From: Flavivirga sp. 57AJ16
GTDB taxonomy: Bacteria; Bacteroidota; Bacteroidia; Flavobacteriales; Flavobacteriaceae
Direction of reading: 5' to 3'
DNA length: 64,000 nucleotides
Assembly: GCF_028736925.1 (NCBI RefSeq)
Contig: NZ_JAQZAT010000006.1
Coordinates: 124,001-188,000, forward strand
Below, piece after piece: positions 53,357 through 63,224 of the stretch. The translations under genes were made by a program, and so were the position numbers. The first letter of the stretch is position 1. The number at the start of each line of letters is the position of its first letter. The notes beneath the pieces are model-generated. The model was not told where the DNA came from. It ran no database searches and saw only the letters and a list, made by a program, of their open reading frames with translations.

Positions 53357-54149
53357 AACTGGGCGGTTTTCTAATGATTTGTTAATTGGAGACCCAAATG
53401 GAGCAAGAACAGAGATTAATACGAACCTTAACCATAAGATTTATGCACCAACAAATAAAAAAACTATTGATTTAGATGGAAATTGGAAGGGAGGAGGCTA
53501 TGTTGGTGTATATAGAGCTGATAATGGTAAAATGGGTGTAAGTATAGAAAGTAAACCTGATTCAGGACATTATAACAATAGTTTGGTAATTCAAGAATTA
53601 AGGCTTGATGATTTAGATAAAAATGCAATAAAGCTTAGCTCTGCAATACTCTCTGGTGATACTGAGCCGACCAATTTTATGCATATGCCTTACCAAAATT
53701 CTGTTATAGTTATTGGAGGCTGGGGAGATTATAAAAAAGGACAAGGTTATGGTTTAATTAATAAGTTAAAAACCAGTTTCGAGAATGATGTTTATGTTGA
53801 AACAGGCAACGTAGGCATCGGTACCACCACCCCAGACGCAAAACTAGCCGTAAATGGTAACATCCATACCAAAGAAGTAAAAGTGGATTTAACAGGTTGG
53901 AGCGATTTCGTTTTTGAAAAAGACTACAATTTACCAACACTTAAAGAAGTCGAACAACATATTAATGAGAAAGGGCATTTAAAAGATATTCCATCAGAAA
54001 AAGAAGTGGAGGAAAAGGGTATTCTGCTTGGAGATATGAATGCAAAGTTACTTCAAAAGATCGAGGAATTAACACTTTACACAATTGAGCAAGAAAAGAA
54101 ATTAAACATCTTACTTGAAAAAATTGAAAAATTAGAGAATAAAAAATGA
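53235..54149 (+). CDS. Secreted VGIGTT protein, paralogue P2
   Basis: A 304-residue paralogue, 4 bp after P1. The signal peptide and first 40 residues are almost the same as in P1 (MKRILLFSLFTCNAIIAQ, DTGGNVGIGTTTPSYKL). The middle differs, with GNVGIGTTTPDAKLAVNGNI near residue 195. The C-terminal module is WSDFVFEKDYNLPTLKEVEQ and GHLKDIPSEKEV. The mosaic of near-identical ends and unrelated middle suggests shuffling of the variable domain. Confidence 0.8.
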   Translation: MKRILLFSLFTCNAIIAQVTDTGGNVGIGTTTPSYKLDVVGTGRFSNDLLIGDPNGARTEINTNLNHKIYAPTNKKTIDLDGNWKGGGYVGVYRADNGKMGVSIESKPDSGHYNNSLVIQELRLDDLDKNAIKLSSAILSGDTEPTNFMHMPYQNSVIVIGGWGDYKKGQGYGLINKLKTSFENDVYVETGNVGIGTTTPDAKLAVNGNIHTKEVKVDLTGWSDFVFEKDYNLPTLKEVEQHINEKGHLKDIPSEKEVEEKGILLGDMNAKLLQKIEELTLYTIEQEKKLNILLEKIEKLENKK

Positions 54150-54150
54150 C

Positions 54151-55032
54151 ATGATAAAGACAATAATCTATGGTGTTGCAATACTACTAACGTTCAACAT
54201 ATATTCCCAGACCGAACTTACCAATACCGTTAGTGTTGATGCGGCCGGATGGAAAAGAGTAGCTCAACTTAATGGGGCTTCTGGAAGAGGGTATCACGAA
54301 GTTATTTTAATGACTACGGGTGGAGATTCTGCTCCTAGAGTTGCTAAAATATCGTGGCTAAAGGGTTGGTCTAGTTATGGTGGTCTTAACCTTGTTTCTA
54401 TAAGCGATAATGGTTACTGGACAGAAGCTAGAATAACTTACGATGGAACAAAAGCTTATTTAGAAGTTAATTTCACCAAGGTTATTAATTCGATGAATAT
54501 CTATTTTAATCAATCTGCTTGGGTTGGTGGTAATATTTTTAGTGGAGCACTGCCTAATGGAGGTGATACCGTTATTCTAACTTCAAAATTTGGAAGACTG
54601 AATTTTGGAGAAGACGACTTTTTCCTTGCTTATAATGGCAATGTAGGTATTGGTACAACAGCTCCCGATGAAAAACTTGCCATAAATGGAAAAATACATG
54701 CCAAAGAAGTACGTGTTGATTTAACAGGTTGGAGTGATTTTGTCTTTGAAAGCACTTATAATTTACCTTCTTTAAATGAGGTGGAAATATATATCAAGGA
54801 AAAAGGTCATTTAAAAGATATACCATCAGCCAAAGAGGTTTTAGAAAACGGAATCTTAATTGGAGAAATGGATGCAAGACTTTTGCAAAAAATAGAAGAG
54901 CTAATGCTATATACCATTCAACAAGAAAAGGAATTAAAGTCAAAAGAATCTAAAATAAAGAGCTTAGAAGACGTATTGAAAGAACAAGATAAAAGACTCA
55001 AGAAAATAGAAAAATTAATAAGCAATGAATAA
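54151..55032 (+). CDS. Secreted VGIGTT protein, paralogue P3
   Basis: A 293-residue protein with signal peptide MIKTIIYGVAILLTFNIYSQ. The N-terminal domain (about 25-150; AAGWKRVAQLNGASGRGYHE) is unlike P1/P2, recalling viral tail-knob or collagen-type trimer heads. Then come NVGIGTTAPDEKLAINGKIH and the C-terminal module FVFESTYNLPSLNEVEIYIK, GHLKDIPSAKEV. Overlaps the next gene by 8 bp. Confidence 0.78.
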   Translation: MIKTIIYGVAILLTFNIYSQTELTNTVSVDAAGWKRVAQLNGASGRGYHEVILMTTGGDSAPRVAKISWLKGWSSYGGLNLVSISDNGYWTEARITYDGTKAYLEVNFTKVINSMNIYFNQSAWVGGNIFSGALPNGGDTVILTSKFGRLNFGEDDFFLAYNGNVGIGTTAPDEKLAINGKIHAKEVRVDLTGWSDFVFESTYNLPSLNEVEIYIKEKGHLKDIPSAKEVLENGILIGEMDARLLQKIEELMLYTIQQEKELKSKESKIKSLEDVLKEQDKRLKKIEKLISNE

Positions 55033-56314
55033 ATACTATTTTTTATTTTTTATATGCCTTTTGTCATTATACGCTGAAGCACAAACAGTTGTGGAAACAG
55101 TATCATCAGGAACATCAGGTGATGCTACATTAAAAATTGAGGCTGATACGGATAATAATAATGAATCAGACAACCCTAGAATTGAGTTAGTGCAAGATGG
55201 AGGAGGTTTAGGAGCCTATATAGGGTTTAATGCAGATTGGGGTGGTGTTGCTCCAGATAACCTTTTTAGAATAGGTACAAGATACTCGAATGTTGATAAC
55301 TATAATAGAATTGTCATTAATGGGCAAAATGGAAATATTGGTATGGGAACATCGAATCCAAATGGAAAGTTGGATATATACGGCGCAAACTCAAACACAA
55401 CCAATTTAATTTTATCTGCTAATTATATAGATAAACACCGTTGGAGATTTAATACTATTGATAGAGGATATGCTATAGATATGGATATCACTGTATCAGA
55501 TGGGGCTGATAATCAAGAAGCTGTATTAAAACTGTCGAGGTCAAATTCTACAAGACCAGAATTTCAGTTATATAATAATGCTATTGTAGCGAATAATGGA
55601 AATGTAGGGATAGGAACAGCAACTCCAGAATACAAACTACATGTTACATCAGGTGGTCAAATTAGAAAAACTACATTAGGAGTCACTTTGGCTTCTGCTG
55701 AAAATAGTTGGATTAGAGATGAATGGCTTACAGGCAGCTATGGTCCAGCTAAATGGAATCAATCAATAGCTAAATGGGTTCGTCCTTCGGGTACTTATAA
55801 TGATATTGGAGGTATAGTATATCAAGATGAGGGGACTTATTTTCTTCGTGATGGAGCAGGAACTCAATTAGAATATACTAATGCTGAATTTTTGAACAAT
55901 GCATTTATGTTTGCTCATATTATTACAGGCAACATCGGCATCGGTACAATAACACCAGACTCCAAGCTAACCGTAGCAGGTAAAATACATGCTCAAGAAG
56001 TAAAAGTAACTATAAATGCAGGAGCAGATTTTGTTTTTAATGATGATTATAAACTTCCCTCTCTAAAAGAAGTCGAGAAATACATAAAAGAAAACAAACA
56101 TTTGCCAGAAATAGCCTCAGAAAAAGAGATGCAAGATAACGGTCTTCTTTTAGCAGAAATGAATATAAAATTACTCCAAAAAGTAGAAGAATTAACACTT
56201 TATACCATACAACAAGACAAAAAATTAAAAGAACAAGATGCTACCAATCAAGAACTCAAAGAACGTCTTTTAAAATTGGAACACTTATTATTGAGCAACG
56301 ATCAGAAAAATTAA
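55025..56314 (+). CDS. Secreted VGIGTT protein, paralogue P4
   Basis: The largest of the array (429 residues), with signal peptide MNKYYFLFFICLLSLYAEAQ. It has three repeats of the motif: NIGMGTSNPNGKLDIYG, NVGIGTATPEYKLHV and NIGIGTITPDSKLTVAGKIH. The C-terminal module is DFVFNDDYKLPSLKEVEKYI and KHLPEIASEKEM, then a long coiled coil (LQKVEELTLYTIQQDK). Followed after 34 bp by the Skp/OmpH-like gene, likely in the same transcript. Confidence 0.8.
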   Translation: MNKYYFLFFICLLSLYAEAQTVVETVSSGTSGDATLKIEADTDNNNESDNPRIELVQDGGGLGAYIGFNADWGGVAPDNLFRIGTRYSNVDNYNRIVINGQNGNIGMGTSNPNGKLDIYGANSNTTNLILSANYIDKHRWRFNTIDRGYAIDMDITVSDGADNQEAVLKLSRSNSTRPEFQLYNNAIVANNGNVGIGTATPEYKLHVTSGGQIRKTTLGVTLASAENSWIRDEWLTGSYGPAKWNQSIAKWVRPSGTYNDIGGIVYQDEGTYFLRDGAGTQLEYTNAEFLNNAFMFAHIITGNIGIGTITPDSKLTVAGKIHAQEVKVTINAGADFVFNDDYKLPSLKEVEKYIKENKHLPEIASEKEMQDNGLLLAEMNIKLLQKVEELTLYTIQQDKKLKEQDATNQELKERLLKLEHLLLSNDQKN

Positions 56315-56348
56315 ACGAATAAACCCATAAACAGATAAACTTTTTTAA

Positions 56349-56885
56349 ATGAACAAACTAGCATTCCCAGTATCCTTAATTGCCATAGCAGCAAGTATTT
56401 TTTCTTTTTTTTATATACAATCAAACTCAGAACTGGTCTATGTAGATGTTAATAAACTTCTAGACGGTTACAAGCGTACCAAAATTGTAAAAGCAGCATT
56501 CGAAGCCAAGGCCAAAACCCTTAATGCCAATGTAGATAGCTTAATGACCGATTGGCAAAAAGAACTGAAAACTTATGAAAAAGAACGTTCTAAAATGAGT
56601 AAAAAAGAATTGGAGCTTAAACAGCAATTATTAAGTAATAAACAACAACAAATAAATAATTACCAGCAGGCCATACAAAAACAGATTCAGGAAGCAGATA
56701 AAAAATCAACCCAAACAGTGATTAATGATATCAATGATTATATAAAGGAATATGGCAAAAAGCACAACCATAAAATCATATTTGGAGCCAGTGGTGGCGG
56801 TAATATTATGTATGCCGATGAGGGAACAGATTTAACCCAAGATGTTTTAAACGGACTTAATGCAGAATTTGAAGGGGAAAAGTAA
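56349..56885 (+). CDS. OmpH/Skp-family periplasmic chaperone
   Basis: A 178-residue protein with an N-terminal helix (SLIAIAASIFSFFYI, signal or anchor) and the Skp/OmpH layout: a start strand (LVYVDVNKLLDGYKRTK), a long coiled-coil tentacle (about 55-130, Lys/Gln-rich) and the closing strand (HKIIFGASGGGNIMYADEGTDLT). Skp-like proteins hold unfolded outer-membrane or secreted proteins in the periplasm. Its place right after the secreted protein array suggests a dedicated chaperone for these or for the RHS-type proteins downstream. Confidence 0.85.
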   Translation: MNKLAFPVSLIAIAASIFSFFYIQSNSELVYVDVNKLLDGYKRTKIVKAAFEAKAKTLNANVDSLMTDWQKELKTYEKERSKMSKKELELKQQLLSNKQQQINNYQQAIQKQIQEADKKSTQTVINDINDYIKEYGKKHNHKIIFGASGGGNIMYADEGTDLTQDVLNGLNAEFEGEK

Positions 56886-56964
56886 AAAGCTAGAAAGGCA
56901 GGAGTCCGGAGCTAAGAGTCTAATAAGACAACATTAACCTAAGCTTAAAAGATAATATAAAAAT

Positions 56965-57666
56965 ATGTTACATAAAGATCAAAAAAGATTGAAGTCAAAA
57001 AATCTGATGCTAGGATTATTTGGAGCTTTAAACTTTAAGCTATCAGCTCCCAGCTTTCAACTTCCAACTTCTGTCTTCGGTCTTCTGACCATAATATTTT
57101 TTTCTAGCTGCACCCAAAAAACATTCAATAACGAATCCGAACTCTTAGAGTACATAAAAACTCCTGAAAATGGCTATACCCAGCATAAAACTATAAATGG
57201 TGTAGATTATACCCTAATGTATCACCCTACGGATATGTTGGTAAAGCAAGAGCTAGGAGATAGCGTTAACGGTAATAAAATTAATGCATTACGTAACAAG
57301 TACAACAAATACCTGTACTTTAATTTAAGCATGAGTAAAAACAATCAAGAGCTATTAAGTGTAGCCCCAAAAAACAGAAACGAATTTGGAGCCATGGTAA
57401 ATCAATTGGCATTTGGAATGAACGAAAAGGTGCATGTGTACACGCCAAGTAAAGACACTTTAGAAATGGCGGATTTTATTTATCCGCGTATGTATGGTAT
57501 GAGTAGGGCTACTACCATCATGTTTGTATATCCTAGAGACAATGAAGCACTAAAACAGGAGTATTTAAATTTCACTATAGAAGATTTAGGGCTGTATACG
57601 GGAGAAGTGAAATTTAAAATTCCAATAGAAAAAATCAAGAAAGAACCTATGCTAAAATTTAACTAA
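56965..57666 (+). CDS. Lipoprotein of unknown function with an odd N-terminus
   Basis: A 233-residue protein with a lipobox FFSSC (Cys49). The 48 residues before the Cys include FKLSAPSFQLPTSVFGLLT, encoded by an AGCTTTCAACTTCCAACTTC-like repeat that is a known type of dispersed repeat, so the usual short signal peptide seems to have been altered by a repeat insertion. The mature domain (VDYTLMYHPTDMLVKQELGD) is not recognised. The stop overlaps the next start by 1 bp (TAATG), so these two are coupled. Confidence 0.65.
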   Translation: MLHKDQKRLKSKNLMLGLFGALNFKLSAPSFQLPTSVFGLLTIIFFSSCTQKTFNNESELLEYIKTPENGYTQHKTINGVDYTLMYHPTDMLVKQELGDSVNGNKINALRNKYNKYLYFNLSMSKNNQELLSVAPKNRNEFGAMVNQLAFGMNEKVHVYTPSKDTLEMADFIYPRMYGMSRATTIMFVYPRDNEALKQEYLNFTIEDLGLYTGEVKFKIPIEKIKKEPMLKFN

Positions 57667-58244
57667 TGAAAAAAAGTTTATTTCTTTTTTTTACAATTTG
57701 CAGCTTTATACAATTAGCAAATGCCCAGTTACAGAGCTGCGAATTAATCCTTAGCAATGGTAGTAAATCAATTGTTCAAGGAAAAATAGGCGGTTCCAAA
57801 TTTAAGTATAAGTTATCCGGTCAAAATAAAATCCATAAAATCCACTTTTCTGAAATAGGCTCTGTAAAAGTTAATTATTCTGAAGATGATTTTAAAATAT
57901 ACAAATATTTTAAGGTAGAGAGTTCGGGCAAATTTAAAGTCTTAGAAGAAATCGAAAAAGGTAAAGTATCCTTATACATAACCAGTTCTAGTGGTTACAT
58001 GAACCCATTCGCTTCAGGAATGGGTAGAATGCCCTATACCATAGAAAATTACTATCTAAAAAAGCAAAGCGACGATGAAGTTATCCATCTTGCTTCCAAT
58101 CGGTTATTTTCTAAAAATTTCATAGAAGGCTCAACAGCGTTTTTTAAAGATTGTGAAGATCTGACCAATAAAATCAAGAACAAAGAATTAAAAAAAAGAG
58201 ACATTATAGAAATTGTCAAATTCTATAATAATCATTGTAATTAA
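57666..58244 (+). CDS. Exported protein of unknown function
   Basis: A 192-residue protein with signal peptide MKKSLFLFFTICSFIQLANAQ. The rest is Lys-rich with beta strands and a short Gly/Met loop (SGYMNPFASGMGRMPYTIEN). Family not recognised. Translationally coupled to the lipoprotein gene and 13 bp before the SpvB/RHS-type gene, so probably part of the same export operon. Confidence 0.65.
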   Translation: MKKSLFLFFTICSFIQLANAQLQSCELILSNGSKSIVQGKIGGSKFKYKLSGQNKIHKIHFSEIGSVKVNYSEDDFKIYKYFKVESSGKFKVLEEIEKGKVSLYITSSSGYMNPFASGMGRMPYTIENYYLKKQSDDEVIHLASNRLFSKNFIEGSTAFFKDCEDLTNKIKNKELKKRDIIEIVKFYNNHCN

Positions 58245-58257
58245 ATAAAAACACCCA

Positions 58258-61200
58258 ATGAAGAAACTCCAATTACCTTTTTTGAAACCGATAACCATAT
58301 TTGGTTTCATTATTATTTTAATTATAAGTTCAATAGCTACAAAGCTATATGCCCAAGGACCAAATGCTCCAGAAGCTGCAAGTTTTGAGCCCATAGATGC
58401 AACAGATATGGTAAACCTGTCAACAGGAGATTTTACCTATGTTTTACCAATAATAAATGTGCCCTCGCCAGAAGGCGGCTACCCATTAGCATTGGCATAC
58501 CATGCAGGAATTGCTATGGATCAAGAAGCATCTTGGACAGGTTTAGGCTGGAACCTAAATGCGGGAGCCATAAACCGATCAGTAAATGGTTACCCGGACG
58601 ATTATAATAATGTATTACTCACTGAGTATTTTTACGATGAAGGTGATGAAGAATCTATCTACAGTTTGTCTTTAGGATATTCAGCCTATGGTGCGGCATC
58701 TGTTGGTTTGGGGTTTTCATGGGGAAGTAATAGAAGTTTAGGAGGCTATGTAAGTGTTGGTTATGGGTTTGATTTGGGAGGAGATAATAAGCTTGGGGGT
58801 TCAATAAAAGCGGGTACAGATGGTGTTGGTGTGAATTTAGGGCTAACTACCAGTGGAGGGTTATCGGTTGGTGTTGGAGCAAGTACTAATGGGGGCTTAG
58901 GTGGTTCAATAGGCTTTGATAATAACGGTACAGGTTTTAGCGTCTCTAGTAATGGAAGTGTTAATATTAGCATCGCTCAAGAAAGTGGAAAAGACAACAC
59001 TGTGTCTTTAGGAATAACATTGTCTTCTAATGGTATTGGTATTGATGCTGGTGTAACAAATAAAACAGGAAATGATGTTGATGGAGGCCTTGGTGGTGGT
59101 TTGAATCTTCAATTTGAAAATACTGTTAACATGGGTAATTATACGACTAAAACCAGTGGTTGGCAAGTGCCGCTATCTGTGCCGACACCTATAGGTGTTT
59201 TTAGTTTGTCATTTGGTAAGCAGAAATTCAGGTATTATTTAGGAAAAAAAGATAAGAATATTGTTAATGGGCCTATTTATTTTTATGAAGGAACAAGTAA
59301 TCAATACATATATACATTAACTGCTTTTCATTCGTCAACAGGTCAAATCTTATATAGGAAAACATTTGATTCTCTAGCTGAGGCAACAGCTGAGGCTAAT
59401 TCAATTCCATTTTGTCAAAGTGGAAATCCAGATGCAAACTGTAGTATAGATGAGACTGAAAAAAAAGAAGCTTTTATGGATATTTATGAAGTTCCGCTAG
59501 ATGCGAATGATTTTTCAATTAAATCTAAAATGGATATTGATAATGCTATATTTCCAAGCTATGATAATTATAATATTCAAGCTCAAGGTTTGTCTGGGAG
59601 CATGTCATCTAGATTGTTTGAAAATGGAAATTTATTTGGTTTAGCAAACAAAGAAAATAATCTAGGTTACGAATTAAGATATTCTTTGGATGGTTCTACT
59701 ACTGATTTCCCTAATTATGTTCAATTTGATAGCAAGCCTTATTTTTATCTCGATAATGAAATCAGTACTTATTTAGGGGTTAATGAAGCTTCTTTTAATT
59801 ACAATACCGCTAATAGTGATATTTTATCATATTATAATAATGGTGTAGAACTTACGGCAAAACCCAGACGTAAGAACGCAACTTATGTAGACTATTTTAC
59901 CAATGAAGATATAAGTGCCAATTATAATTCCATAAAATCTAATGGGTATTTGCTTCCTGAAATAGGGTATGATGCGCTTCTTAATTCAAACATCCCTGAG
60001 GATGCCATTGGAGCTTTTAAGATAACATCACTTGATGGTAAAACGTATCACTATTCACTACCTGTATATAACCATGAAACAGTTACCCGAACATTTGGTA
60101 CTATAGCTGCTAGACCTAATGAGAGCCAATCCTATTTTGAAAAGCGCCAGTTAGAACCTTATGCAACACATTGGTTGCTAACAGCCATTACTGGTCCAGA
60201 TTTTTTTGACACCAATAACAATGGTGTTGCAGATAAAGGAGATTATGGTTATTGGGTAGCCTTTGAGTATGGTAAATGGTCTGATGCTTTTGCTTGGAAA
60301 AGCCCTTATGCAGAAGATTATTTTATAGACCAGAATAATAGTGATATTAAAACATGGATAAGGGGGCGAAAACAGGTTTATTACCTAGATAAAGTTAAGA
60401 CAAGAACACATACAGCCTTATTTATAAAAAGTCCTCGTAACGATGCTTTGTCTTCGCAATGGAATTATAAATCTGTGGTCCATCTTGATGATGAGGACCA
60501 AACCAGCAGTGCTTATCAAGCACGTTTTACTATTCCAGAACAAGAGCCTTTAAAATTGGACAAAATAATTTTAGTAAAAGAAGAAGATGATACATTGGAT
60601 AGAACTTATAGTGCATCTAATGAGAACCATATTGATATACTGTATAATAATTCAAGTAAGCCTTTAGAAGAGGCATGGTATAACTTGAAAGATAATGTGC
60701 TAGATATTAGCGATAATATTAATAGTATTCTGCCTAAAGCATTGAAAGTAGTGGATTTCCAGTACGATAATAGTTTGGTTGTTGGTAGGCCAAGGACGAA
60801 TTTACCTTCTTATGGTAGTTTGACGTTAAAATCTGTTCACTTTAAAGGTAAACAGGGAGAAGAATTAATCCCCTCATACAGTTTTGGCTATAATAACACC
60901 TCATATACATATAACAAAGATGATAAAGATGGGTTTGGTTATTATATAAATGATAATAGCTTGTGGTCTTTAAATGAAATTACAACACCACAAGGGGGAA
61001 AAATTCAAATAAATTATGAGAATAATAAGTTTAAAAGTGTAGTAGGGCATACTATTATTTTTAAAGAAAATGATGAAAACTTTGAAGCTTCAATTTATGG
61101 TTCTGATAACAAATCGTATAGTTTTAAAAATTTATCTAATATGGATTATAACTTTTTGATTGGTCAAAGAGTAGATATCAGTTTTAATAGGTTTATATGT

Positions 61201-63219
61201 GATGGACAGCAGTATGTTCGTTTATTAACATATTCAGGAAAAGGGACTGTAACACAACAGCTTGGAACCCAAGAGTACTTAGTAACAGCAGATGCTGCAT
61301 ATAGTGTTTCAGGGCCAATTTTTAATTGTGTTGACCTATCACCTAAATACCATAAAAATGTTTTAGAAATTACTGCTCCTGTAGATAAAACCTATGTGTA
61401 TAATAATGGAGGTGTCAGGGTCTCAAGTTTAGTCACTACAGATGGCACAACTTCAAATACTTATACAACCAAATACAATTATGGTGAAAATGGAGATGGA
61501 ATAGGCTATATAAGTTATTTGCCTTTTGCACCTGAGTTACAGAAAGAGTTGCCCTACAGTGCCGAATTACCACCACCAAGAGTCATGTATGAATATGTGT
61601 CTATGGAAGCTTTAGGTGCAGATAATCAATCAGAAGGTAAAATACAGTATAAATTTAAAGTCTTAAAAGAGAAAGAAGCAAACGACATTAAGTTTGGCGA
61701 CTTATATGAGATAGACGTTACAACACAAGAACATACAAACAACACAGCAAATAAAGACGTTGTGGTGAGCAGCTATACTGTAAAAGATAACCTAGCAGCA
61801 TTGGGTCAATTATTGGAGGTGTCTACATTTAATAATGAAGATCATTTACTTAGTAAAATAGAAAACACCTATTACAGTCCTACTGATCAAACCCCTAACC
61901 AGGTTGGGGTTACTAAAGAGGCCTACCAAACCTATAAAATTGTAGATTATACAGATAACACCTCTCAAAAAGATAGATGGTTGGTAAATTCGTCTGCAAG
62001 AATAAAATATCCAAACTTACTAAAACATTCAACCGAATATAAAGGAGGTTTTGAATTCACCTCAGAGTTTGGAGAGTTAGACGGTATTACCGGTAGAGCC
62101 AATGAAATATTATCGGTGGCAAGCGATGGTACAGAAATAAAATCTAAGTCAGTTCCTGCTTACCATAAATACCCAGATATGGGATCTAAAGTAGATGATG
62201 TAGATAACGAAAATATGTTATCACAAAATACAGCAAATTATACCTTTATTAAAGACCCTGTAAGTGGAAACTGGAAAGAAACAGGTGTAGAAATATCTAC
62301 TTGGAATAACAATTGGAGTTATAGGTCAAATAGTGGTTCTGAAACTTTAGAAACGGATAACGATGCTAAAGTTTGGCGACGACATAAAGAATATGTTTGG
62401 GAAGGAGACCTTAACGATGATGGAACCTTAAAAAATTTCTCAGATAACTTTAATTGGGCATCAACATCCCAATCTTCAGAGTGGAAAGAGGTATCAGAAA
62501 TTACAAAATATTCGCGTTACTCATCACCTTTAGAATTCAAGGATATAAATGATAATAGAGCTTCAACTAAAATGGGAGATAAAGATTCCAAGGTTTTAGC
62601 AACAGGTAATTCTTGGTATGGAGAGATGTATTATAGTGGTGCAGAATATAAATCTGGAGGCATTTATTTAGAAAATGAGATTAAAGGAGCTGTATACCAA
62701 TCATCAGAAAAGTGGCATACAGGTAAATACTCTGTAAAACTAAATACAGGGAATGAATTTGGAGTAGTTTTAAAAGCGAATGAACATAGAGCAGAGCGCT
62801 ACAAAATCTCTGTTTGGGTTCATAAAGACAACTACTTTAATGCCCAAATTAAAATAGGCTCCGGGTCTTCAACAGTTTTAAATGGAGAGGTTACTCCTGC
62901 GGGAGATTGGGTGTTAATGAACCATTATATGACATTAAGCGCCAGTGAACAAAATGTGGTGTTAACTTCTGGAGGAGGTAATGTATATTTTGATGATTTT
63001 AGAATACATCCTATGCAATCTTCAATGACAACATATGTCTATAACGAATGGGATGAACTAACGTTTATTACAGATGCAAACAACCTATCTGTTTGCTTTG
63101 TTTACGATTCACAAGGAAGATTGACCGAGACCTATTCCGAAATTATTGATGTACCAGGCGTTATAACCGGAGGGTTTAAAAAGACAAGCGAGAATATTTA
63201 TAACTATAAAAATCAATAA
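58258..63219 (+). CDS. Large SpvB/RHS-type secreted protein
   Basis: A 1653-residue exported protein (signal peptide near residues 1-32, ending SIATKLYAQG). The start of the mature part (EPIDATDMVNLSTGDFTYVLPIINVPSPEGGYPLALAYHAGI, then EASWTGLGWNLNAGAI) is the conserved N-terminal of Bacteroidetes SpvB/TcaC-RHS-type proteins. A Gly/Ser-rich repetitive stretch (about 143-245) follows. The middle has YD-type shells; a jelly-roll-like domain (about 1480-1600; GKYSVKLNTGNEFGVVLKAN) precedes a final YDSQGRLTETY. It lacks a visible toxin domain or sorting domain. It is followed 6 bp later by another RHS-type gene. Confidence 0.8.
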   Translation: MKKLQLPFLKPITIFGFIIILIISSIATKLYAQGPNAPEAASFEPIDATDMVNLSTGDFTYVLPIINVPSPEGGYPLALAYHAGIAMDQEASWTGLGWNLNAGAINRSVNGYPDDYNNVLLTEYFYDEGDEESIYSLSLGYSAYGAASVGLGFSWGSNRSLGGYVSVGYGFDLGGDNKLGGSIKAGTDGVGVNLGLTTSGGLSVGVGASTNGGLGGSIGFDNNGTGFSVSSNGSVNISIAQESGKDNTVSLGITLSSNGIGIDAGVTNKTGNDVDGGLGGGLNLQFENTVNMGNYTTKTSGWQVPLSVPTPIGVFSLSFGKQKFRYYLGKKDKNIVNGPIYFYEGTSNQYIYTLTAFHSSTGQILYRKTFDSLAEATAEANSIPFCQSGNPDANCSIDETEKKEAFMDIYEVPLDANDFSIKSKMDIDNAIFPSYDNYNIQAQGLSGSMSSRLFENGNLFGLANKENNLGYELRYSLDGSTTDFPNYVQFDSKPYFYLDNEISTYLGVNEASFNYNTANSDILSYYNNGVELTAKPRRKNATYVDYFTNEDISANYNSIKSNGYLLPEIGYDALLNSNIPEDAIGAFKITSLDGKTYHYSLPVYNHETVTRTFGTIAARPNESQSYFEKRQLEPYATHWLLTAITGPDFFDTNNNGVADKGDYGYWVAFEYGKWSDAFAWKSPYAEDYFIDQNNSDIKTWIRGRKQVYYLDKVKTRTHTALFIKSPRNDALSSQWNYKSVVHLDDEDQTSSAYQARFTIPEQEPLKLDKIILVKEEDDTLDRTYSASNENHIDILYNNSSKPLEEAWYNLKDNVLDISDNINSILPKALKVVDFQYDNSLVVGRPRTNLPSYGSLTLKSVHFKGKQGEELIPSYSFGYNNTSYTYNKDDKDGFGYYINDNSLWSLNEITTPQGGKIQINYENNKFKSVVGHTIIFKENDENFEASIYGSDNKSYSFKNLSNMDYNFLIGQRVDISFNRFICDGQQYVRLLTYSGKGTVTQQLGTQEYLVTADAAYSVSGPIFNCVDLSPKYHKNVLEITAPVDKTYVYNNGGVRVSSLVTTDGTTSNTYTTKYNYGENGDGIGYISYLPFAPELQKELPYSAELPPPRVMYEYVSMEALGADNQSEGKIQYKFKVLKEKEANDIKFGDLYEIDVTTQEHTNNTANKDVVVSSYTVKDNLAALGQLLEVSTFNNEDHLLSKIENTYYSPTDQTPNQVGVTKEAYQTYKIVDYTDNTSQKDRWLVNSSARIKYPNLLKHSTEYKGGFEFTSEFGELDGITGRANEILSVASDGTEIKSKSVPAYHKYPDMGSKVDDVDNENMLSQNTANYTFIKDPVSGNWKETGVEISTWNNNWSYRSNSGSETLETDNDAKVWRRHKEYVWEGDLNDDGTLKNFSDNFNWASTSQSSEWKEVSEITKYSRYSSPLEFKDINDNRASTKMGDKDSKVLATGNSWYGEMYYSGAEYKSGGIYLENEIKGAVYQSSEKWHTGKYSVKLNTGNEFGVVLKANEHRAERYKISVWVHKDNYFNAQIKIGSGSSTVLNGEVTPAGDWVLMNHYMTLSASEQNVVLTSGGGNVYFDDFRIHPMQSSMTTYVYNEWDELTFITDANNLSVCFVYDSQGRLTETYSEIIDVPGVITGGFKKTSENIYNYKNQ

Positions 63220-63224
63220 TAACT

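Noticed and set aside
58761-58973. A Pro/Leu-rich frame opposite the Gly-rich part of the SpvB-type gene
   Set aside because: It is the mirror of a low-complexity Gly codon run and has no independent support.
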